Program-made: the position numbers and the translations under genes
Assembly (NCBI RefSeq): GCF_012524165.2
Contig: NZ_JABACJ020000002.1
Coordinates: 310,001 to 374,000, forward strand
Direction of reading: 5' to 3'
DNA length: 64,000 bases
From: Faecalicatena faecalis
Lineage (GTDB): Bacteria > Bacillota > Clostridia > Lachnospirales > Lachnospiraceae
The notes under the pieces: model-generated
Told to the model about the DNA's origin: nothing
What the model saw: the letters and a program-made list of their open reading frames with translations, nothing else
Database searches by the model: none
In this document: in pieces, positions 1 to 8,085 of the stretch
How positions within the stretch are numbered: position 1 is the first letter of the stretch
Layout of the letters: every line of letters begins with the position of its first letter

Positions 1-624
1 TTCTTCACATACCGAGGCAAGACTGTTGCTTGTCAGCCTGGTGATAGAAACCAGTGGAACACGGTTCATCCTCAATGCCTTTGCAAGCTCCACGACTGTG
101 TCAGATTCACCGGACAGTGAAATAATAATCACCAAATCTTCCGGGGCCGCACTTTTTAAGAGCGCATAGCACATATCATGCCCGTGCAGATGTATGATTT
201 CCCTGGCCGGAAGGAAGATCCGCTTCATCTCGCTGGCCGCCCGCGCTTGTGACGAGCCGCTTCCAAAGACAAAGACCCGCCTGGCGTGATACAATTTTTC
301 AAAAAATGAAGACAGATCTTTTTGATTCAGATCATCCATCATCTTATGGTAGCTGTCCGTCATGGTCTTAAGTAAGCCCTTCACATCCCCCTCCGGCTCC
401 TGCATCTCAAGCTTCACCCTTGCCTTCAATTCACTGTAACCTGTCAGGCCTAGCTTTTTTGCGAACCTCACCAGCAGAGTCTTAGAGACATTGCAAGAAG
501 CGGCAAAATCATCAATTGTCTTTTTTACACAGTCGGCATAATGATTGCGCAGATAATGGCATACATACTTTTCGTTCTCACTGAACGCTTCATAATGACT
601 GTTCAACAGCTCTTCAACTCTCAT
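1..624 (-). CDS. RpiR/MurR-family transcriptional regulator (3' end cut by window edge)
   Basis: Read by hand on the minus strand: an open frame of 208 codons from ATG at 624 runs off the left edge. The first ~75 residues form the RpiR-type N-terminal HTH (a TIDDFAASCNVSKTLLVRFAKK stretch is visible), followed by a SIS sugar-phosphate-binding domain with the motifs VFVFGSGSSQARAASE and IIISLSGESD. RpiR proteins sense phosphosugars and control sugar catabolism. The start overlaps the end of the next RpiR gene (614-1396) by 11 bp, so the two are probably translated from one transcript. Which sugar pathway it controls cannot be told because the downstream genes are outside the window. Confidence 0.85.
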   Translation of the reverse strand, partial: MRVEELLNSHYEAFSENEKYVCHYLRNHYADCVKKTIDDFAASCNVSKTLLVRFAKKLGLTGYSELKARVKLEMQEPEGDVKGLLKTMTDSYHKMMDDLNQKDLSSFFEKLYHARRVFVFGSGSSQARAASEMKRIFLPAREIIHLHGHDMCYALLKSAAPEDLVIIISLSGESDTVVELAKALRMNRVPLVSITRLTSNSLASVCEE

Positions 625-1396
625 CTGCCATCTTCCTTTCCTGAATCTGCACGAATTCAAGGTAACGAACAGACAACACATCCAGTAACATATAAAATGA
701 CGCCACCATCTCATATGTCCTGCCCGATGACTGGCTGATTGTCCTCGTCCCCACATATAAACTTTCCTGGCAGAGCCTTGCCAGAGAATTGTTCTCCCAC
801 CGCGTGAAGGAAATGGTCTGGACACCTGCCTTTTGAACGGCTCTCACCACATCCATGGATTCCTTATTTTCTCCTGAAAGAGAAATTGCCAGCAGAAGAT
901 CTTTCTCCTTCATCCGCTCGACAGCAAATTCCACTTCTCCCAGATCGAACAGATCGACGCAGCATTTTCCAAAGGTCATAAAAATCCGCTTAAATTCTTC
1001 CGCTATGATCTTCTGCTCATTGCCCGAGCCATACATATAAACTGTATCTGCCTCATATATGCTCTTGCATACTTTTTGATACCTATGCTTCTTCAGCTCA
1101 TCAACCATAAGATGATACTCACTGACAATGTCCTGCAGATCATAAGTACAGGGCGAAAGCCCCTCTTCCCTTCTCATGTTCAACAGCACTTTGAATTCCT
1201 GATATGAGTCAATCCCAAGCTTCTTCATCAAACGAACCAATGTCGTCCTCGACACATGCAGATAGGAGGCCAGTTGTGTACTGTTCATCTCCCAGACTTT
1301 TTGCTTATTGCTAAAAACTGCGGTCAGCATCTCTCTGTCATTCGCAGTGAGCAACGAATATTTTTGATTTACAAGTTCTTCCAGATTCATCCTCAC
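614..1396 (-). CDS. RpiR/MurR-family transcriptional regulator
   Basis: A 260-residue protein of usual RpiR length. The N-terminal ~75 residues carry the HTH (NSTQLASYLHVSRTTLVRLM), and the SIS domain begins near residue 105 with VYMYGSGNEQKIIAEEFKR and the substrate loop LLAISLSGENKESMD. Known family role: phosphosugar-responsive regulator of carbohydrate or cell-wall sugar genes. It lies directly upstream of, and overlaps, a second RpiR gene that is clearly diverged from it, an unusual tandem arrangement. Start chosen at ATG 1396; an ATG two codons later is equally possible. Confidence 0.88.
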   Translation of the reverse strand: MRMNLEELVNQKYSLLTANDREMLTAVFSNKQKVWEMNSTQLASYLHVSRTTLVRLMKKLGIDSYQEFKVLLNMRREEGLSPCTYDLQDIVSEYHLMVDELKKHRYQKVCKSIYEADTVYMYGSGNEQKIIAEEFKRIFMTFGKCCVDLFDLGEVEFAVERMKEKDLLLAISLSGENKESMDVVRAVQKAGVQTISFTRWENNSLARLCQESLYVGTRTISQSSGRTYEMVASFYMLLDVLSVRYLEFVQIQERKMADES

Positions 1397-1451
1397 ACCT
1401 CAACATCTGTTCCGATTCCCCTCCGGGTGACTCCTCTGACTCCATTCTTCT

Positions 1452-2069
1452 TTATCTGATGAAATGAGTCGGTGTGACCTTCTCCTTTTTGGGCAGCCCA
1501 AAAGCTTCTTTGCCGAGCTGGATGCTCTTCATCAGAAATGCCATATTCCTTGCAAGGGTCCGCATCGTCTGGAGGCCTTCTGCATCCTGCAGCGCTTCCC
1601 CCGGTGTCCTGCCGTGAATACTATTCCAGTACTGGCTGGATGCGACCGGCATTCCTGCAATGGTGAAATACTTGTTCAGTTCATCAAACGTCGCTGACAG
1701 ACCGCCTCTTCTTGCCGCTACAACACTCGCCCCGACCTTCATCGTTTTATCAAATAAGGTACTATAGAACAAACGATCCAGAAGTGCGACCAGAGTCGCA
1801 TTCGCCGATGCATAATAGACTGGGCTGGCAGCTACCAGACCGTCACAGTCTTCAAACTTCGGAGCGATTTCATTGACCGCATCATCAAATACACATTTTC
1901 CCTTCTCGCTGCAGGAATTGCAGGCGATGCATCCCCGGATATCCTTGTTTCCCACCTGCACAATCTCCACTTCAATGCCTTCCTCCGCGAAGACCTTCTC
2001 CATCTCCTGCAGGGCGATATATGTATTGCCATCTTTGTGCGGGCTGCCGTTTAACATTAATACTTTCAT
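1452..2069 (-). CDS. NAD(P)H-dependent FMN reductase / iron-sulfur-flavoprotein-like
   Basis: Flavodoxin-fold protein of 205 residues. It opens with MKVLMLNGSPHKDGNTY, the FMN phosphate loop of the NADPH-dependent FMN reductase family, then has a cysteine cluster CIACNSCSEKGKC like those of iron-sulfur flavoproteins, and the flavin-contact segment AASPVYYASANATLVALLDRL. Likely cytoplasmic flavin or quinone reduction; substrate unknown. The start at 2069 is chosen because AGGAGG lies just upstream; the frame stays open for another 44 codons to 2201, but that extension looks nothing like the family. Confidence 0.85.
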   Translation of the reverse strand: MKVLMLNGSPHKDGNTYIALQEMEKVFAEEGIEVEIVQVGNKDIRGCIACNSCSEKGKCVFDDAVNEIAPKFEDCDGLVAASPVYYASANATLVALLDRLFYSTLFDKTMKVGASVVAARRGGLSATFDELNKYFTIAGMPVASSQYWNSIHGRTPGEALQDAEGLQTMRTLARNMAFLMKSIQLGKEAFGLPKKEKVTPTHFIR

Positions 2070-2317
2070 TTTAGAATCCTCCTTTTCCTTTGTCACATAC
2101 TGCCGTACTGCTTCACTTATGTCCCCCATGTCTTTTAGAATCTCATCAACCAATGACATCATTTTAGAAGACATGGAAATATGTGCTCTTAGAATATACA
2201 TTTATACTATCATAAATTGCTGGCTTTTACTATTCCCAAGAAACTGAAAAAACTTATAGAAATAAAATTACTTTGAACCGGCAGATTTTGTCCAATATAC
2301 TTTAAAACTTATGCAAA

Positions 2318-2347
2318 GAAGGTACCTATACTATAATAGATACCTTC
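2318..2347 (-). terminator. hairpin downstream of the MerR-GyrI gene
   Basis: Twelve-base arms (2318-2329 and 2336-2347) pair with one mismatch around a six-base loop. On the minus strand the hairpin follows the regulator ending at 2370 and is followed by TTTGC, so it is a plausible but T-poor Rho-independent terminator. Confidence 0.5.
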
Positions 2348-2369
2348 CTGTCTGATTCCTATTTTCGAA

Positions 2370-3197
2370 CTACTTTTTCTTTACTGGGAAGCATACTTCT
2401 GTCACCAGCTCCTCAGGATCCGATGTCTGCCCCGGGCTGACATGATAGATACAGAATGACTTACCGTCAAAGTCATATCCATTCTCTACCACCCAGTTCG
2501 CTACCGCCTCGTTCACTCTCGGAATCTGCTCGTAGCTGCCTTTGTAAGTAGCAGATGCGATCTGGATGGGAGGTACTGTCTTAAACCTCACGTGCTCAGT
2601 ATCCTGATATTCCCCGGCCACATTGATCTGAATCTCCACGTCCGGGTCATGCTCCTTATGCTCTTCATCATGAAAAACAGCCATTCCATAGCACGGAGAT
2701 GCCTGCTGCACCTTCTGCGGTTCCAGTTCCCGGTTCATCATCTCCCACAGCATTCCCTCACAGTCATATGCTGGAATTACCTGACGCACACTTGCTACAT
2801 ATCTCTCCGGTATTGTCTTTAATGTTACATTATAATCCATAAGATTACCATCCTTTCTCAGCCATTTCAATGTACTGTCAAGAAGTGTAAGCTTCTGTCT
2901 GACCGCCTCAGCTTCTGTCTCCAATTCCCTTCTTTTTACACGAAGAAAGCGCTCCATCTCCGCTGTGTCTTCGTATTTATCAATGATTTCTTTGATTACA
3001 GAAAGACCGAATCCCAGACTCTTTAGTGTCTGTATCCGTCCTGCCAGAGGAAGTTGGTCTTCACTGTAGTAACGGTATCCCGTAAAATCATCTACACTGT
3101 CTGGATGAAGAAGACCTATCTCATCATAGTGCCGGAGCATACGGATACTGATTCTTGACAGTTTTGAAAAATCTCCAATTCTTAACATTTGTTCCAC
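2370..3197 (-). CDS. MerR-family regulator with GyrI-like effector domain
   Basis: 275 residues, BmrR-like layout. Residues 5-75 form the MerR winged helix (RIGDFSKLSRISIRMLRHYD, then YRYYSEDQL), residues 80-115 a coiled-coil dimer helix, and residues ~120-273 a GyrI-like/effector-binding domain ending in VTEVCFPVKKK. Family members bind hydrophobic or cationic compounds and unwind long-spacer promoters. The gene stands alone, with no adjacent transporter in the same direction. Upstream on the minus strand TTGACT (in 3230-3270) and TATAAT are visible but 24 bases apart, longer even than the usual MerR 19-bp spacer. Confidence 0.9.
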   Translation of the reverse strand: MEQMLRIGDFSKLSRISIRMLRHYDEIGLLHPDSVDDFTGYRYYSEDQLPLAGRIQTLKSLGFGLSVIKEIIDKYEDTAEMERFLRVKRRELETEAEAVRQKLTLLDSTLKWLRKDGNLMDYNVTLKTIPERYVASVRQVIPAYDCEGMLWEMMNRELEPQKVQQASPCYGMAVFHDEEHKEHDPDVEIQINVAGEYQDTEHVRFKTVPPIQIASATYKGSYEQIPRVNEAVANWVVENGYDFDGKSFCIYHVSPGQTSDPEELVTEVCFPVKKK

Positions 3198-3392
3198 CTC
3201 ACATATGTGTTTATTTCTGAGCTCAATTATACTGTAGAGTATACCATAGTGAGAGAGTCAATACCTGAATTAAAAGTTCGGAAAATATATCCCATGTTTA
3301 CCCCATATCTATAAACTTGTGGATAAAAATCATCTTTTTGATTGACGTTGTACACCAATAGCAATACTATATAAGTGAAAGGCGGTGATTAT

Positions 3393-3686
3393 ATGGCTAC
3401 AACACCAACTCAAATCCGAATTGATGCAGACCTTAAGAAACAAGTAACTGATTTGTTTAACGACCTCGGTCTTGATCTCTCCCTGCTAGATGAAGTTGTT
3501 GATACTCTGCGTCAGGGCAGACAGCTTGATGAGAAGTATCGAGATCATAGATTAAGTGGTAAATTTCAAGGATTCCGTGAATGTCATATTAAACCAGACT
3601 GGCCTTTGGTTTATTTGATTGAAAATGACATATTGACTCTCACTCTCGTGGACACTGGAACACATGCAGACATCTTTAGAATGTAA
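3393..3686 (+). pseudogene. DinJ-like antitoxin N-terminus fused in frame to YafQ-like toxin C-terminus
   Basis: The first ~28 residues (ATTPTQIRIDADLKKQVTDL, then NDLGLDLS) match the ribbon-helix-helix N-terminus of RelB/DinJ antitoxins. The rest, from about LLDEVVDTLRQG, matches the C-terminal two thirds of the YafQ mRNA interferase, including all residues known to matter in E. coli YafQ: the DH of YRDHRLSG, ECHI, PDW, and the GTHADIF tail. The antitoxin's toxin-binding C-terminus and the toxin's N-terminus are absent, as expected from one in-frame deletion across a dinJ-yafQ operon. Start chosen at ATG 3393, which follows GGCGGTGAT; an ATG at 3375 has no better site. Whether it is an active product or a relic is unknown. 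Confidence 0.75.
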
Positions 3687-3689
3687 TGA

Positions 3690-3720
3690 AGGGCAGATAC
3701 CTTTTTAAGGTACTGCCCCT
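3690..3720 (+). terminator. hairpin between the DinJ/YafQ chimera and the AraC gene
   Basis: GGGCAG-A-TACCTT pairs with AAGGTA-CTGCCC across a short T-rich loop, with one bulge. It sits between two convergent genes and could end transcription from both sides, though neither side has a strong T run outside the stem. Confidence 0.5.
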
Positions 3721-3747
3721 TCCAGATTGCTTTATGCTTTACTCTAT

Positions 3748-4605
3748 TTATTTCTGCTTTACCGGAATCCAGAGTTCACAATAATAATTCTCATCCAGCG
3801 TTCCTTTTTCATACTTAGATGGATCTTCATAATACTCTACGCAGTATCCCGCCGCAAGTTCATACTCTTTGAGTGACGGAAGCCATTCTGAAAAAATCTT
3901 GATATTCACATCCTGCAGTGCCTCTGGCATCGCGCCTTTACATGGGAATACTGCCCATGTAAACTCCGGAATGATTCTGGTCACAAAACCTTCCGGGATC
4001 TCTTTTGCCGGATCGTATAGATCTGCAATCAGATACTCAAATTTATTCTGCCCCATCTCCTCATCAATATTAATTCCGAACATGCCCATGACAGTCTGTC
4101 CTTTGCCCTCTTTATAATGTTCCTGCCAGAACGGTGGTATAGCGTCCTTCGCTCCTTCATAAGAAAATTCCTTTGCATTTGCAATTACCGTGAACGCTTC
4201 CTTTTTTACAATTTTGTAGTCCATAAGATATCCTCCATCTAATGATATTCTGATTTTGAGCGGTGCGAATGATTTCAGCATCGTCTCGTGTCTTCTCAGC
4301 TGTGAGGGGGTCACTCCATGGAATCTGGTAAATGCCTTTGTAAAGCTGTCCGGGGAATCATATCCATACTTGAGGGCAATATCTATCACCTTGTCATCAC
4401 CGGTAGCCAGATCATTGCCGGCCAGAGCCAGCCGCCGGTTACGGATGTATTCTCCGAGTGTGAATCCGCAGAGCATTGCAAATCCTTTCTGGAAATAGAA
4501 AGGAGAGAGATTGACTTCCCCTGCTATCTGATCCGCAGACAGTTCCTCTGTGATATGATCCTCAATGTATTGAATTGCTTTCCCTATTGACTCCATCCAT
4601 TCCAT
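3748..4605 (-). CDS. AraC-family regulator with GyrI-like effector domain
   Basis: 285 residues. The N-terminal ~105 residues hold two AraC helix-turn-helix units (LSADQIAGEVNLSPFYFQKG and IDIALKYGYDSPDSFTKAF, followed by FHGVTPSQLR), and residues 125-283 a GyrI-like ligand-binding domain ending in CELWIPVKQK. This order, DNA binding first, is that of the Rob/SoxS-type AraC-GyrI regulators common in Clostridia. It is a single-gene transcription unit; target genes are not evident. Confidence 0.9.
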   Translation of the reverse strand: MEWMESIGKAIQYIEDHITEELSADQIAGEVNLSPFYFQKGFAMLCGFTLGEYIRNRRLALAGNDLATGDDKVIDIALKYGYDSPDSFTKAFTRFHGVTPSQLRRHETMLKSFAPLKIRISLDGGYLMDYKIVKKEAFTVIANAKEFSYEGAKDAIPPFWQEHYKEGKGQTVMGMFGINIDEEMGQNKFEYLIADLYDPAKEIPEGFVTRIIPEFTWAVFPCKGAMPEALQDVNIKIFSEWLPSLKEYELAAGYCVEYYEDPSKYEKGTLDENYYCELWIPVKQK

Positions 4606-4810
4606 GAACCCTTACCTCCTTCGCTGTATCTACAGTCTATCATCAGAAAATGGACTTCTCCCGTCATTTTCTGTTCAGATTTGTCTTTTATAGAAACAGC
4701 ATAATTAGTATACCCTTTATTGCCAGCATACACAAGTAACGGCGGATATTCGGAATTGACTTATTTTATGAGAGTAATAATTCCATTTGTTTTAAATAGT
4801 GGCCGGGATT

Positions 4811-4850
4811 TGTAAGGTAAATGTAAGGTAGAGAGAAAGTAGGCGTAAGG
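4811..4850 (+). promoter_or_regulatory. phased direct repeats upstream of the ABC transporter operon
   Basis: TGTAAGGTA occurs at 4811-4819 and 4822-4830, and GTAAGG again at 4845-4850. The GTAAGG cores start at 4812, 4823 and 4845, so they are 11 and 22 bases apart and on one face of the helix. OmpR/PhoB-type response regulators, which often control lantibiotic-immunity transporters, bind repeats of this kind. No two-component gene is adjacent. Confidence 0.5.
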
Positions 4851-4891
4851 AAGGACATGTAAGATGAAATTATCAAGAAAGGAGAGATCAT

Positions 4892-5656
4892 ATGACAGAT
4901 ATTATTATAACACAACACTTAACTAAAAGTTATAAGAATTTTAAGGCCGTTGATGACATCACACTGCACATTCGAAAAGGAAGCATTTATGGTTTTTTAG
5001 GTCCAAACGGTGCAGGTAAATCTACAACCATGAAAATGCTTTTAGGTTTAACAGCCCCTACCAAAGGAAATTTCATGATCGATAATATGACATTTCCAGC
5101 AGACCGTGTAAATATTTTAAAAAAGATAGGTTCTTTCATTGAATCTCCCTCATTTTATCCAAATTTAACTGGTCGGGAAAATTTAGATATTATCCGTAGA
5201 ATTTTGGAACTTCCTGCTTCTTCTGTTGATGAAGCCCTAGATTTAGTTGGTTTATCAGAATTTGGTAATCGACTTGCCAAAAAATATTCTTTAGGTATGA
5301 AACAACGATTAGGTTTAGCTTCGGCATTGATTGGCGAACCTCCTATTTTAATTTTGGACGAGCCAACAAATGGTCTAGATCCATCTGGAATCCATGAAAT
5401 TAGAAATCTCATTAAATCTTTGCCGAAAAGATATGATTGTACTATCCTTATTTCCTCACATATGCTTTCAGAAATTGAGTTAATTGCTGATGATATCGGT
5501 ATTTTAAATCATGGAAAGCTTCTTTATGAAGGCAGTTTAGAGGATTTAAGAAATTCTGCAAGAAAAGCTGGCTTTGAAGCAGATAATTTAGAAGAAATGT
5601 TCTTGACAATGATCGATAAAGATAATGCTTTAAGGAAACAGAGGGCGAAACTATGA
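4892..5656 (+). CDS. ABC transporter ATP-binding protein, lantibiotic-immunity (LanF) type
   Basis: 254 residues. Walker A GPNGAGKSTTMKMLLG, signature YSLGMKQRLGLA and Walker B LILDEPTNGLDPSG are all intact. The opening LTKSYKNF and GSIYGFLGPNGAGK are typical of the bacitracin/lantibiotic-protection (SpaF/MutF) subfamily, which removes membrane-active peptides. A GGAGAG ribosome site precedes ATG 4892. The stop overlaps the start of the first permease gene. The operon is noticeably richer in A+T than its neighbours, which suggests horizontal acquisition. No lantibiotic precursor gene is visible nearby, so it probably gives protection against a peptide made by others. Confidence 0.9.
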   Translation: MTDIIITQHLTKSYKNFKAVDDITLHIRKGSIYGFLGPNGAGKSTTMKMLLGLTAPTKGNFMIDNMTFPADRVNILKKIGSFIESPSFYPNLTGRENLDIIRRILELPASSVDEALDLVGLSEFGNRLAKKYSLGMKQRLGLASALIGEPPILILDEPTNGLDPSGIHEIRNLIKSLPKRYDCTILISSHMLSEIELIADDIGILNHGKLLYEGSLEDLRNSARKAGFEADNLEEMFLTMIDKDNALRKQRAKL

Positions 5657-6378
5657 AGAGTTTTAAAGTGGAATTAAAAAAATGTAAACGTTCTGGTGTT
5701 CTTGAGCTGCTTCCGATGATAGGGATCTTAGGGGCTTTATACGCTCTTGCAAATTTCATTATAAGAAAAAATACTTTACTTAATTTGCCCCTTCCACCTA
5801 TGGTCGTATTATTAACGCAAATATATGGGATGATTATGGTTTTAAATATGTTTGGTATTATCGTTGCTACTACATTAACTTATAATATTGAGTTTCGAGG
5901 AAATGCAATTAAGAAGATATATATGCTTCCGTTTAAAACCTCTAGCGTATTCTCATCAAAATTTTTAATATTATTTGTGTTGTTAGCATTATGTATTGTT
6001 TTGCAAAATTCTGCTTTAGCAATTATTGGAAATATCTATCTTCCTACTGGAACCTTTGAACTAAGCACTTTATTAAAATATACTGGCTATATATTTATAA
6101 CGTCTTTACCAGTGCTATCGTTTATGTTGCTTATATCATCTCGTTGTGAAAATATTTGGTATTCTTTAGGAATTGGTGTAGCTGGCTTTTTCAGTGGTAT
6201 GGCAATGGCATTAAGTGATACATCTATTTTTCTTATGAACCCATTTGTTTTGATGACGAAACCAGCAGTAGCCTCAAATTTAAACATGGATATGAATGTT
6301 ATCATTATTGCTTTAATCGAAACAGTTATCTTTTATGTAATAGGTTGGGCAATCAGTAAGAATCGACATTATGAATAG
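5653..6378 (+). CDS. ABC-2-type permease, lantibiotic-immunity (LanE/MutE-like)
   Basis: 241 residues with six hydrophobic segments and no soluble domain. It begins MKSFKVELKKCKRSGVLEL, the amphipathic N-terminus typical of LanE/LanG permeases. It overlaps the ATPase gene by 4 bp (ATGA) and is followed 11 bp later by a second permease of the same type. The three genes form an ABC-2 exporter of the immunity class; the substrate is inferred from family only. Confidence 0.85.
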   Translation: MKSFKVELKKCKRSGVLELLPMIGILGALYALANFIIRKNTLLNLPLPPMVVLLTQIYGMIMVLNMFGIIVATTLTYNIEFRGNAIKKIYMLPFKTSSVFSSKFLILFVLLALCIVLQNSALAIIGNIYLPTGTFELSTLLKYTGYIFITSLPVLSFMLLISSRCENIWYSLGIGVAGFFSGMAMALSDTSIFLMNPFVLMTKPAVASNLNMDMNVIIIALIETVIFYVIGWAISKNRHYE

Positions 6379-6389
6379 GAGGACTGCTT

Positions 6390-7160
6390 ATGTCAATTTT
6401 AGAACTAACAAAAATTGAATTTAAAAAAGTCAAAAGGTCCAAGATATTTCCTTTGCTTTTCATTCCCCCAATGTTGGTGGTGATTTCAGGTGTTTATAGT
6501 TTGAGTATGTATATGACCCCTGAATATACAAATGCCTGGAAAGCAATGTTTATTCAAAGCGCACTATTGTTTGGATATTATCTATTACCTTTTACAATGG
6601 TAGTCGTCTGTGTAATGATTTCTAATAGAGAAATTCAAAACAATGGAATTTTGAAAATGTTGGCTTTACCAATCGAAAAAGGGAAACTTGCGTTAACTAA
6701 GTTCTTCGTTTTATTAACCTTTTTGATGATTGAATTATCTGTTTTCTTTATCACATTTATCGTAGCAGGAGTTATCGCCACAACAGTCATGAATGTTACA
6801 GAAACAATACCAGTTATGTACTTATTATCATGGACATTGAAATTGTTCCTAACAACTATTCCAAGCATTTCATTGATGTGGGCAATCACTGTATTCTTTG
6901 AAAAGCCATTATTATCAATCGGACTTAATTTATTACTAATCATTCCAGGAGTGCTTGTTGCAAATACTCCTGTATGGTTTTGCTATCCATACTGTTACAG
7001 TGGTTATATGGTATCAGATGCGTTGCACACCATTACAACACAGGGTGCAGAAATAAGCTCTAGCTTGCAATTATTCCCATTCATTCCGTGTGCAATCATA
7101 TTGACTTGTATATCTCTAGTGGCAGCAGTTAAACAATTTGGAAGAAAAGAAACAAAATAG
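6390..7160 (+). CDS. ABC-2-type permease, lantibiotic-immunity (LanG/MutG-like)
   Basis: 256 residues, six hydrophobic segments. The N-terminus (LELTKIEFKKVKRSKIFPLL) is parallel to that of the preceding permease, so the two are probably distant paralogues that form a heterodimer. GGAGGA lies just before ATG 6390. The start lies 11 bp after the previous stop, consistent with one operon. Confidence 0.85.
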   Translation: MSILELTKIEFKKVKRSKIFPLLFIPPMLVVISGVYSLSMYMTPEYTNAWKAMFIQSALLFGYYLLPFTMVVVCVMISNREIQNNGILKMLALPIEKGKLALTKFFVLLTFLMIELSVFFITFIVAGVIATTVMNVTETIPVMYLLSWTLKLFLTTIPSISLMWAITVFFEKPLLSIGLNLLLIIPGVLVANTPVWFCYPYCYSGYMVSDALHTITTQGAEISSSLQLFPFIPCAIILTCISLVAAVKQFGRKETK

Positions 7161-7173
7161 GAGGAGGTATATC

Positions 7174-7458
7174 ATGAAAAAATCGACATTAAGTATTACA
7201 GCATTTGTGCTTTCATTATTTCCGTTTATAACATTACTGAGTTCAATCTTAAATATTAAAATAGAAGGAAATTTACAGACAGGATTTGTTGTATTCAATA
7301 TCATTTCAATTCTATCAGCTATTATTCTTTCTATTATACAAGTGAAAGACAAGAGAAAAAGAGATGTTTTTTCTATTCTAGCACTATGTATCAGTTCTGT
7401 ATTAGGGGTGTTGATGATCGGAATTTCTATATTTGGTATTCTTGCAACTTTTGGGTAA
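7174..7458 (+). CDS. small membrane protein in the ABC operon
   Basis: 94 residues with three hydrophobic stretches (STLSITAFVLSLFPFITLLS, a second near 45-60, a third at the C-terminus). I do not recognise the family. Start chosen at ATG 7174 because AGGAGGAGG lies directly upstream; the frame is open to 7138 inside the preceding gene. Lying 13 bp after the second permease and before a terminator, it is the last gene of the transporter operon and may be an accessory immunity subunit (inference from position). Confidence 0.65.
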   Translation: MKKSTLSITAFVLSLFPFITLLSSILNIKIEGNLQTGFVVFNIISILSAIILSIIQVKDKRKRDVFSILALCISSVLGVLMIGISIFGILATFG

Positions 7459-7463
7459 AAGAA

Positions 7464-7514
7464 AAACCGTAACTTATTGGGATCACATCAAAGTGAACTG
7501 ACAAGTTACGGTTT
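7464..7514 (+). terminator. terminator of the ABC transporter operon
   Basis: Perfect 12-base arms AAACCGTAACTT (7464-7475) and its complement (7503-7514) enclose a 27-base loop; an ATTATT tract follows. It begins 6 bp after the last gene of the operon. Confidence 0.75.
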
Positions 7515-7562
7515 ATTATTCTCATTTATCGTACCTTCACAGGCCGCATCCATTTTACTATA

Positions 7563-7919
7563 CTACAGAATTGCTTCCTTCTTCTCAAGGATTGCTTCCA
7601 CCGCCGCACATGCCGGGCAATCACAGTACTTTGCACCTGCTGCCTTGATTTCTTTTGCGTGGGCAGCTACCTCTTTTGCCTTCTCAGCTCCGAATACCTG
7701 TGCACCTGCTTCTGAATCTGCAAAAGCGATCAGCCCATCGATCGGCATGATATCCTCTTCCAATTCCGCAATCAGATTCTTAGCCGCCTCTGCCTCATTC
7801 TCTGTTCCAAGGGCATCCAGCCAGCTCTGTGCCGCTGCTTTCGCATCTGCGCAGCAGGACGCTGCATTCATCAATTCCTTTACTTTCTCAACAACGAACT
7901 CTTTTGCATTTTCACTCAT
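7563..7919 (-). CDS. small acidic, alanine-rich protein with CxCPAC motif
   Basis: 118 residues, mostly helical and acidic, with a pair of cysteines near residue 22 (SCCADAK) and a C-terminal YCDCPACAAVEAIL motif that could bind a metal. Similar small proteins in Lachnospiraceae are, as far as I recall, sometimes labelled as Hsp90-like, but nothing here resembles Hsp90. AGAGGA lies upstream of ATG 7919. Single gene; function unknown. Confidence 0.6.
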   Translation of the reverse strand: MSENAKEFVVEKVKELMNAASCCADAKAAAQSWLDALGTENEAEAAKNLIAELEEDIMPIDGLIAFADSEAGAQVFGAEKAKEVAAHAKEIKAAGAKYCDCPACAAVEAILEKKEAIL

Positions 7920-8085
7920 CTTTCTTATCCTCTCTTTTCATGTATTTGGAAATTCAAGACAACTGCTTCCTATGTAAAATTGTACTATACCGCCACAGTT
8001 TTGTAAAGAAATGCGGGGAAAACAAAGTTTTGATGCAAAGTTTGGATCACCATACTGGATTACCATGTTCCAGGTAACTTTAATT

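Noticed and set aside
7563..7919. Hsp90-like chaperone
   Set aside because: None of the ATPase or middle-domain motifs of Hsp90 is present in this 118-residue acidic protein.
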